Below, piece by piece: positions 1 to 4,825 of a stretch of DNA of 6,221 bases. The notes beneath the pieces were generated by a model. That model had not been told where the DNA came from and searched no databases. It saw only the letters and a list, made by a program, of their open reading frames with translations. Position 1 is the stretch's first letter. Each line of letters begins with the position of its first letter. Origin of the DNA: an uncultured Sphingopyxis sp. (lineage in GTDB: Bacteria > Pseudomonadota > Alphaproteobacteria > Sphingomonadales > Sphingomonadaceae); contig CALFXW010000164.1 in assembly GCA_937957805.1 (NCBI GenBank), positions 1 to 6,221 of the forward strand, given 5' to 3'. The translations under genes were made by a program, and so were the position numbers.

Positions 1-1
1 C

Positions 2-97
2 GCTTGCGTCTTTTGTTGCTGCTACAGACCATTTAGGTCTACCTAGCATCATACGGTATAGGCTCATCGGAGCACTTACCACCGGGTCTTTTTTCAT
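2..97 (-). other. Unassigned open stretch at window edge, possible N-terminus of a minus-strand gene
   Basis: The first ~100 bases are visibly more AT-rich than what follows. On the minus strand an ATG at 97-95 opens 32 codons without a stop to the window edge, beginning MKKDPVVSAPMSLYRMMLGR, with a believable mix of charged and hydrophobic residues. No clear Shine-Dalgarno sequence precedes it. One plus-strand frame is also open here, so the coding strand is not settled. I do not recognise the family. It may instead be non-coding or the tail of a foreign fragment joined to the TPR-like piece that begins near position 90. Confidence 0.2.
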
Positions 98-235
98 CAG
101 CTCAACAATGTGGATGAAGCACTGCAGATCTATATGCGCGCTGTGAAAGTCTCACCAGATGATCCCATGCCAATGGAAAAGGTGGCGCAGCTTTCTGAGC
201 GCGTCGGCGATTTGAAGACCGCTACTGAAGCCGCC
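62..235 (+). pseudogene. TPR-like repeat fragment
   Basis: After an in-frame TAG at 59-61 the plus frame is open, and from about position 90 it reads like an internal piece of a tetratricopeptide-repeat protein: NNVDEALQIYMRAVKVSPDD followed by a helix pair with VAQLSERVGDLKTATEA. The A-L-Y-A and P-x-D spacing is typical of a TPR helix A/helix B unit, used for protein-protein contact. The only nearby start is a GTG at 110, inside the repeat, with no ribosome binding site, so this is not a complete gene. At about 228-245 the composition switches to GCC/GTC trinucleotide-rich sequence and the TPR pattern stops. I treat it as a truncated fragment joined to unrelated DNA. Confidence 0.4.
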
Positions 236-334
236 GTCCGCGCTGGAATCGTCGTCGTCGCCGCCGCAGCCGCAGCCCTGCTCGCGGCGTGCGGCACCGG
301 CACGACGTGCGGCGACGCGGGCTACTGCCAGTAG
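236..334 (+). pseudogene. Lipoprotein-like signal and short tail, start missing
   Basis: In the same frame as the TPR piece the sequence becomes a hydrophobic Val/Ala run followed by LLAAC, which fits a lipobox (cysteine codon 290-292), then a short Cys/Gly/Thr tail ending in TAG at 332-334. Such a hydrophobic h-region plus LAAC belongs at an N-terminus, yet here it sits behind a TPR helix with no start codon of its own, so the true beginning is absent. The h-region is coded by simple GTC/GCC/GCA triplets, so chance low-complexity translation is also possible. If real it would be a very small secreted lipoprotein of unknown function. Confidence 0.25.
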
Positions 335-434
335 ACGCAGCCCAGGCCTGCCGCCCCGACCGCGTTCAGCCGCGGAAGGGGTTCTGCAGCAGAATCGTCT
401 CGCCGCGGTCGGCGCCGACGTCCAGCCCGCCAGG
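335..434. other. Short stretch without an assignable gene
   Basis: This very GC-rich 100 bp follows the TAG of the lipoprotein-like frame. The plus frame used by the PhyH-like piece is open through it, but shows no recognisable motif before about position 425. On the minus strand a frame ends at 366 with a plausible C-terminus, GADRGETILLQNPFRG then TGA, which might be the end of another truncated gene. Nothing decides between these readings. No promoter, terminator or RNA structure was recognised. Confidence 0.25.
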
Positions 435-580
435 ATGGCGGTGATGTACCGGGCCCGCGGCGCCACCGACTTCACCGAGGCCAACGGCGCGACGCGCATT
501 ATCCCGGGCTCCCATCTCCGTGACCACAGCCCCGACTTCGGCGCGCCCCTCGACCTCGGGTCCGTCGGCGTCTTTCATCC
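420..580 (+). pseudogene. Phytanoyl-CoA dioxygenase (PhyH)-like fragment
   Basis: The segment encodes DFTEANGATRIIPGSHL, which closely follows the conserved PhyH-superfamily pattern D-F-T-x-x-N-G-A-T-R-x-x-P-G-S-H. Members are Fe(II)/2-oxoglutarate-dependent oxygenases. The upstream HxD iron ligands and the downstream distal histidine/arginine region are not present, so only about 50 of roughly 250-300 residues remain and it cannot be active. The residues just before the motif (MYRARGA) are atypical for the family, which may reflect a small indel. The frame runs into a DUF885 protein near 580-597, and the join probably lies there. Base use is more GC-rich than in the core region downstream. 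Confidence 0.5.
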
Positions 581-1244
581 GTTCGCCTTCGAAGCGGGCG
601 CGCCGCGCGGTTATGCGCAGCGCGGCAGCCTCGACGGGTCGCGCCCGGGTGCCTTTTACATTAATTTGCGCGACACTCACATCTGGCCGCGCTTTTCGCT
701 CCCCACACTCGTCTATCATGAGGGGATTCCGGGCCACGTATTTCAGGGGGCGGTGCTACTCGAAGCGGGCAATTTGCCGTTGCTGCACCGCAGCCTTGGC
801 ATCGCGGCCTATGGCGAAGGCTGGGGGCTTTATGCCGAACAATTGGCCGATGAATTGGGCGTCTATGCCGACGAACCGCTGGGACGCATCGGCTATTTGC
901 AGGCCGCACTCTATCGCGCGGTGCGCGTCGTCGTTGACACCGGCATGCATGCGCTGGGGTGGAGCCGGGCGCGCGCATTGCAATATATGATCGATATTAC
1001 CGGCCTCGCCCCGGGCGCGGCGGAAAATGAAATCGACCGCTATATCGTCTGGCCGGGTCAGGCGACCAGTTACAAGCTGGGGCACAGCGAAATCGTCCGC
1101 GCGCGCGAAGCTGCGCGCACCGCGATGGGGGCCAATTTCGACATTCGCGGCTTCCATGATGTCGTGCTAAGGCTCGGATCCCAGCCGCTCGAACTATTGG
1201 GGCGCAATGTCGCCGCATGGTCGCGCGGCGAACATATTGTCTAG
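435..1244 (+). CDS. DUF885 family metallopeptidase-like protein, C-terminal part, behind a foreign PhyH-like N-terminus
   Basis: From about residue 50 of this 269-residue frame (near position 582) the product matches the C-terminal part of DUF885 proteins, a family of zinc metallopeptidase-like proteins usually near 550-600 residues and often exported. Visible signatures are SLDGSRPGAFYINL (residues 65-78), the zinc-site motif HEGIPGH (H95, E96, H101; 717-737), EGWGLYAEQLADELG with a likely third ligand at E128, and RYIVWPGQATSYKLG (203-217). The C-terminus looks natural and the TAG is at 1242-1244. The N-terminal half of the family, including any signal peptide, is absent and is replaced by a PhyH-like piece, so the ATG at 435 is merely the first in-frame start in chimeric sequence. 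The DUF885 assignment is strong; the substrate is unknown. Confidence 0.8.
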   Translation: MAVMYRARGATDFTEANGATRIIPGSHLRDHSPDFGAPLDLGSVGVFHPFAFEAGAPRGYAQRGSLDGSRPGAFYINLRDTHIWPRFSLPTLVYHEGIPGHVFQGAVLLEAGNLPLLHRSLGIAAYGEGWGLYAEQLADELGVYADEPLGRIGYLQAALYRAVRVVVDTGMHALGWSRARALQYMIDITGLAPGAAENEIDRYIVWPGQATSYKLGHSEIVRAREAARTAMGANFDIRGFHDVVLRLGSQPLELLGRNVAAWSRGEHIV

Positions 1245-1246
1245 GA
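1243..1246 (+). promoter_or_regulatory. Ribosome binding site (AGGA) within the DUF885 stop region
   Basis: AGGA here overlaps the last two bases of the upstream TAG and stands nine bases before the ATG at 1256. It decides the start of the small glycine-rich protein and suggests coupling of its translation to the DUF885 gene. Confidence 0.5.
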
Positions 1247-1255
1247 TGCATTGCC

Positions 1256-1561
1256 ATGCCCAAACCGCCGATTATCACCCGTTCTGCCGAGACTTTGGCA
1301 CGGCGTGCGGGCGGCGCAATCGGCGGCGGGGCGGGCAAGGCAGCGCGCAAAGCCGCTGACAACCCCATTGCCAGCGCCGCCATTGGCTTTGCCGCGACAT
1401 GGGTGGCAGGCAAATTGCTGCCGCGCCGTTTTGTCGGCATCGGCGCGGCGCTGGTCGCGGGCTATGCCACGCGCAAATTGGCGCAGCGACAGGAAAATGT
1501 GACCGCCCGCGAAACGACGGCGGATAGTCCCAAGGCTCCCAAGCGGCAGCGCAACAGCTAA
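1256..1561 (+). CDS. Small basic glycine/alanine-rich hypothetical protein (101 aa)
   Basis: I chose the ATG at 1256 because AGGA at 1243-1246 lies nine bases upstream, overlapping the TAG of the DUF885 gene. A GTG at 1217 in the same frame would overlap that gene by 28 bases and has no ribosome binding site. The 101-residue product has a basic N-terminus, a Gly-rich segment (residues 19-27, AGGAIGGGA-like), two weakly hydrophobic stretches at about 38-54 and 57-70 separated by KLLPRR, and a hydrophilic Lys/Arg/Thr tail. It may associate with the membrane, but no known domain is recognised. The gene lies 11 nt after DUF885 on the same strand, so co-transcription is likely. Its TAA overlaps the stop of the convergent M15 gene. 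Confidence 0.6.
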   Translation: MPKPPIITRSAETLARRAGGAIGGGAGKAARKAADNPIASAAIGFAATWVAGKLLPRRFVGIGAALVAGYATRKLAQRQENVTARETTADSPKAPKRQRNS

Positions 1562-2439
1562 ACCTGCGGCGCTACTGCTTCGGGCGGATCGGTTTCAGGG
1601 GGCGCAGTTGTGTCGGGTGTGACGGGCGCGCCAGCATTCGTCGCAGGGGGTTCGCCCGCTGGCGTCGGGGCGCTGGTTGCATCGCCGCTGCTGGCCGGAA
1701 CAGGCGCCACATAGCCGCCGACATAATAATAATGCCATGGTTCATGCGCGACGCTGGCCGCATTATCCTTTGGAAAGGACAGGCGGAAACCAAAGCGCGC
1801 GGCGTTGGCGGCGAGCCAGCGTCCCACCGGGGTCACGGCAAAACAGGGGCTTACATTGCAATCGGTGCGGCTGCGGTCGCCAAAATCAATCGCGCGACCG
1901 GTGGCGTGTTCGCTGTAACCGGGCGGTGCCACCCAATATGCCTGACCTGCATAGCCGCGCGCCGCCAGATTGGGCGACCGGCAATAAAGCCCGCGCTGAT
2001 AGTCTATGCCGCGATAGCAGCTAACTCCGCCCATCGCATCGGCTACCGCCGGTGCCTCTGCCCGCGCGGCGCGCAACATTGCGGCAAGGCCGCTCGCCAT
2101 ATCGCCCTGCATCGCCGGACAGTTTGACATGTTGAAGCCCGCCGGTGCGGCAACCAACCCCGCCGAACCATCGGCAAATTTCTGATGGCCAAACAGACTT
2201 GCGGGCAAATCCGCCATATCGCCGGCGCAGATTTTGGCGGCAATCGCGGCATCGCCGGTCAAGGGGGTGCGCGCGCTCACGGGCGCTGCGGGGCCTGACA
2301 GCGCCGTTTCCGGCGTGTCGGTTGTGGGAGCTATAACCTCGTCAGTATCGCGCACATGCGGGCGGAAGAGGACATATGCCACAACAAGGACGAGCAATAT
2401 CGCCCCCAAAACAAACATAATTTTTGCGCCACGTCGCAT
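1558..2439 (-). CDS. M15-family D,D-carboxypeptidase-like protein, membrane-anchored, with Pro/Thr-rich tail
   Basis: This 293-residue protein begins with a basic MRRGAK and a hydrophobic segment at residues 7-25, which acts as an N-terminal anchor or uncleaved signal, placing the domain in the periplasm. The catalytic domain carries the VanY/DdcB-type peptidase M15 signatures: SEHATGRAIDFGD (H178, D185 as zinc ligands) and HEPWHYYYVGG (E233 catalytic, H236 zinc ligand), with the intervening WLAANAARFGFRLSFP typical of the fold. The family trims the terminal D-Ala of peptidoglycan stem peptides; that activity is inferred here. Six cysteines in the domain could form disulfides. After residue 245 comes a low-complexity Pro/Ala/Thr/Glu-rich tail of about 48 residues. 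Its ATG lies three bases after the DUF2585 stop, so the two genes form a transcription unit. The stop overlaps that of the convergent small gene by four bases. Confidence 0.85.
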   Translation of the reverse strand: MRRGAKIMFVLGAILLVLVVAYVLFRPHVRDTDEVIAPTTDTPETALSGPAAPVSARTPLTGDAAIAAKICAGDMADLPASLFGHQKFADGSAGLVAAPAGFNMSNCPAMQGDMASGLAAMLRAARAEAPAVADAMGGVSCYRGIDYQRGLYCRSPNLAARGYAGQAYWVAPPGYSEHATGRAIDFGDRSRTDCNVSPCFAVTPVGRWLAANAARFGFRLSFPKDNAASVAHEPWHYYYVGGYVAPVPASSGDATSAPTPAGEPPATNAGAPVTPDTTAPPETDPPEAVAPQV

Positions 2440-2442
2440 GGT

Positions 2443-3048
2443 TTACAGCCCCGCCTGCCAGTCGCGGATCACATCCATCGGGTGGAGCAACATGACGATA
2501 TTTAGCGTCAGATTATCACGGATGATGAGGAGCGTCAGCAGCTCAAAGCCCAGAGCAATAGCCAATGTCCAGCGCCAAGGCAGGCGATAGGCGGCATAAA
2601 AGCCAAGCAGCATCCAGCCGCAATCGGCCATGGAATTGAGCACCGAGTCGCCCGAATAGCCGACCGCCAATGTTGCCTGACGATAACGGTCGATGACGGC
2701 GGGTGAATTTTCGACCAATTCCCACGCCAGTTCCAACGCGGCGGCCAGCACCAGACGCACGCCCAGCGCCAGATTGCCATGGGGGATGATGCCAATCGGG
2801 CGTGGCCCCGCCTGTTTCCAGCGCATCAGCAAATGGGTCAGCCAATAAAAAATTGCCCCGTGAATCATATGGCTGGGTGTGTACCAGTCCGCGATATGCT
2901 GGCTGTTGCCGGGGCTGTTGACCCCGCCTTCCCACAATTTGACATAGCCGCAGGTGCAGATGAGCGGGCGGCCCATCGACCATAGGAGGATACCGGTCAC
3001 CAGCATCAGCGCTGCAACCATCCAGAGATATTTTCGGCTGATCACCAT
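2443..3048 (-). CDS. DUF2585 (UPF0314) family integral membrane protein
   Basis: I chose the ATG at 3048 because GGAGG sits six bases before it (complement of about 3053-3058) and the product then starts with a transmembrane helix. A longer open frame reaches back to 3249 but would overlap the divergent guanylate kinase. The 201-residue product has hydrophobic segments at about 7-25, 62-75, 95-113, 140-156 and 161-178. Family signatures include RPLICTCGYVKLWEGG (residues 27-42), NSQHIADWYTPSHMIHG (48-64), ELAWELVENSP (106-116) and GDSVLNSMADCGWMLLGF (133-150). The conserved Cys, His and Asp/Glu residues suggest a membrane-embedded site, but the biochemical role of the family is not known to me. 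It precedes the M15 peptidase by 3 nt, which hints at an envelope function. Confidence 0.85.
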   Translation of the reverse strand: MVISRKYLWMVAALMLVTGILLWSMGRPLICTCGYVKLWEGGVNSPGNSQHIADWYTPSHMIHGAIFYWLTHLLMRWKQAGPRPIGIIPHGNLALGVRLVLAAALELAWELVENSPAVIDRYRQATLAVGYSGDSVLNSMADCGWMLLGFYAAYRLPWRWTLAIALGFELLTLLIIRDNLTLNIVMLLHPMDVIRDWQAGL

Positions 3049-3104
3049 GTCGCCCTCCACCAAGGCTGATTGACGATTGGCATGCGCATATGCAAGAGCC
3101 GCGC
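3049..3104. promoter_or_regulatory. Divergent intergenic region between DUF2585 and guanylate kinase
   Basis: The 56 bp between the two divergent start codons must hold the promoters of both units, unless these lie within the neighbouring coding sequences. A TTGACG at 3070-3075 resembles a plus-strand -35 element, but no good -10 follows at 16-18 bp. Overlapping short palindromes GCATGC (3080-3085) and GCATATGC (3086-3093) lie side by side and could bind a regulator. No element is clear enough to assign. Confidence 0.25.
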
Positions 3105-3761
3105 ATGGCCGAAACCCCCATACCATCCGACCATTTTCGCCGTCGCGGCATTTTATTCGTCGTATCCTCCCCTTCCGGGGCTGGAAAATCGACGATTTCA
3201 CGGCTTTTGCTCGAAAATGACGATGGGCTGACCATGTCGGTTTCGGCAACGACCCGCCCGCCGCGCCCGGGCGAAGTGGACGGCGAACATTATCATTTCG
3301 TCGATGTGCCCACGTTCAAGGATATGGTCGGCAAGCAAGAATTCCTCGAATGGGCGCATGTTTTCGGTCACCGCTATGGCACGCCGCGCGCGCCGGTGGA
3401 GGCCGCTCTCGCCGAAGGGCGCGACGTATTGTTCGACATAGATTGGCAGGGCGCACAACAATTGTACCAGCGCGCGGGCGGTGATGTGGTGCGCGTTTTC
3501 ATCTTTCCCCCGTCGATGGCCGAACTGGAACGACGGCTGCGTGCACGGGCGACCGACAGCGAAACGGTGATTGCCGGGCGGATGAACCGCGCGGCAGCAG
3601 AGGTCAGCCACTGGGATGGCTATGATTATGTGCTGATAAATGAGGATGTGGAGCGTTGTTACCGCGATGTCGCCACCATCCTTGCGGCGGAACGGCTGAA
3701 ACGCAGCCGACAGACCAGCCTCATCGGCTTTGTCCGCAAGCTTACGACCGAAGAGGGCTAG
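3105..3761 (+). CDS. gmk: Guanylate kinase
   Basis: Guanylate kinase phosphorylates GMP to GDP with ATP in the cytoplasm, an essential step of guanine nucleotide synthesis. The 218-residue product is of normal length. It shows the P-loop SSPSGAGKST (residues 21-30), the GMP-binding segment SVSATTRPPRPGEVDGEHY (46-63), EFLEWAHVFGHRYGT (79-93), DVLFDIDWQGAQQL (107-120) and the lid region with RRLRARATDSE (143-153) ending in YDYVLINED (173-181). I prefer the ATG at 3105 over an in-frame ATG at 3090: the second has AGAG six bases upstream, while the first has no ribosome binding site. The gene diverges from DUF2585 and its stop is 12 nt from the convergent thioesterase stop, leaving no room for a separate terminator. 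Complete and apparently intact. Confidence 0.95.
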   Translation: MAETPIPSDHFRRRGILFVVSSPSGAGKSTISRLLLENDDGLTMSVSATTRPPRPGEVDGEHYHFVDVPTFKDMVGKQEFLEWAHVFGHRYGTPRAPVEAALAEGRDVLFDIDWQGAQQLYQRAGGDVVRVFIFPPSMAELERRLRARATDSETVIAGRMNRAAAEVSHWDGYDYVLINEDVERCYRDVATILAAERLKRSRQTSLIGFVRKLTTEEG

Positions 3762-3773
3762 GGGCAAAGAGGG

Positions 3774-4211
3774 TTAAGGCGCGCGCACCAGCATGGCAGT
3801 GAGTTCGCTGACCAGATCGGCGCGCAGCGGCTTTGCCTGATTGTCGGTGCGGCACACCACCACCGTGTCGCAAGTGGCGATGCAGCGGCCATTTTGAAAC
3901 ATCGCCTGCAAAATCGTCCAGCTCGAGGTGCCGACGCGGCCAATGCCGCTCAGCACCTCGACATCGCCGGGATATTCGCCCTCCTCCAGATAATTAATCT
4001 CCACCGCCGCGACCATCGACCGTTCATTGGCGGGACGTTCACCAAGCGGGCGGGTGCGCCGGTTAATCTGCACCCGCGCGCTTTCAAACAGCGCGGCAAA
4101 GGCGACATTGTTCAAATGGCCATTGACGTCCATGTCCTGGAAACGGGTCTGCAGCGAAATGGCAACAGGGTAGTTTTCCGTCGCCATGCGCCATGCATCG
4201 GGCCGTGCCAT
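3774..4211 (-). CDS. Acyl-CoA thioesterase-like hotdog protein (4HBT family)
   Basis: The 145-residue product has the single-hotdog architecture of 4-hydroxybenzoyl-CoA thioesterase-like enzymes, which hydrolyse acyl-CoA thioesters in the cytoplasm. The key motif is RFQDMDVNGHLNNVAF (residues 23-38), in which D28 corresponds by position to the catalytic aspartate of the DxDxxGH group, followed by the long hotdog helix FESAR. INYLEEGEYPGDVEVLSGI (72-90) and the strand with SSWTILQAMF complete the pattern. Two starts are possible: the ATG at 4211, seven bases after the DUF1993 stop, and the ATG at 4187 (MATENYP). I chose 4211 for its tight spacing to DUF1993, although the GGCGG before it is abnormally close. 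The substrate cannot be told; the nearby HSD10-like SDR makes an acyl-CoA plausible. Confidence 0.8.
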   Translation of the reverse strand: MARPDAWRMATENYPVAISLQTRFQDMDVNGHLNNVAFAALFESARVQINRRTRPLGERPANERSMVAAVEINYLEEGEYPGDVEVLSGIGRVGTSSWTILQAMFQNGRCIATCDTVVVCRTDNQAKPLRADLVSELTAMLVRAP

Positions 4212-4218
4212 CCGCCGG

Positions 4219-4731
4219 TCAAAGCCCTGTCGGGAACATGTCGAGCTTGCCCAGCGGCACGCCATGGTGACGCATAATCGCGTAAGCCATCGACAGATGG
4301 AAATCGACGTTGACGCGGACAAAGACGCTGACCCAGCGTTCAAGCGGCAGTGTCGGTTCCATGATATCGCCAATCTTGACCGTCATCGGTTGTTCGGCGG
4401 CAGCATTGACGACATCGGGCAGGAGCGCGCGCACCGCCACCAGACTATCGGCAATCTCGGCGCGCAAAGTCGCAAAATCCACGCTTTCCCAGTTGAGGTC
4501 GGCGGGCAGTTCGCTCCCGTGCGCACGCGCCACCCACGAGGCGACAAAATTGCGCACGACGCACGCCTGAAAGGCAAGCGGGTGCATATCATCAATCAAC
4601 CGCCAGCCGAGCATCTGCGCAGGCTCTACACCCTGTTCGGCGGCATGCGCCGCCGCCTTGTCCAATATATGGTCAAGGGTGGCGAGCGAACGCTCCAACC
4701 CCTCAAAATAGCTGTGGAGCGTTATGGTCAT
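4219..4731 (-). CDS. DUF1993 family protein
   Basis: The product of 170 residues matches the length and pattern of DUF1993 proteins, small all-helical cytoplasmic proteins resembling the DinB four-helix fold. Visible family features are an N-terminal TLHSYFEGLERSLATLDHIL helix (residues 4-23), RLIDDMHPLAFQ (44-55) with a conserved histidine, and the C-terminal FHLSMAYAIMRHHGVPLGKLD (144-164), where H145 and H155-H156 may contribute to a metal site as in DinB-type proteins. Function is unknown. The ATG at 4731 is preceded by a good GAGAGGA ribosome binding site about nine bases upstream. The frame extends further back but that part looks non-coding. The stop lies seven bases before the thioesterase start, so the two genes are almost certainly co-transcribed; the SDR stop is 94 bp upstream. 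Confidence 0.85.
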   Translation of the reverse strand: MTITLHSYFEGLERSLATLDHILDKAAAHAAEQGVEPAQMLGWRLIDDMHPLAFQACVVRNFVASWVARAHGSELPADLNWESVDFATLRAEIADSLVAVRALLPDVVNAAAEQPMTVKIGDIMEPTLPLERWVSVFVRVNVDFHLSMAYAIMRHHGVPLGKLDMFPTGL

Positions 4732-4732
4732 C

Positions 4733-4825
4733 GCAATTATCCTCTCGCTTACGTCTGTTACCAGTCGCGTCGGGCCGCACATTTCGCCACAGTGCCGCTC
4801 CGAAACAAAGTTTCGAACCAGATAC
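4733..4825 (-). other. Intergenic gap between SDR and DUF1993 with a small hairpin
   Basis: The gap holds the DUF1993 ribosome binding site (complement of about 4741-4747) and a perfect 6-bp inverted repeat, CGAAAC-AAA-GTTTCG, at 4801-4815. The hairpin lacks a following T-run on either strand, so it is a weak candidate for a terminator or transcript-processing site. No clear -35/-10 pair was found. Confidence 0.3.

Noticed and set aside
152..499. Minus-strand frame with a Cys/Gly/Asp run resembling a lipoprotein
   Set aside because: The run is the reverse of the GTC/GCC triplet stretch and has no start or hydrophobic segment in place.
366..737. Minus-strand open frame opposite PhyH and DUF885
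   Set aside because: Most of it lies opposite recognisable plus-strand motifs. Only its last ~20 residues look protein-like, which is too little to call.
3049..3249. N-terminal extension of the DUF2585 frame back to 3249
   Set aside because: It overlaps guanylate kinase antisense, lacks family similarity, and the ATG at 3048 has a good ribosome binding site and leads straight into a transmembrane helix.
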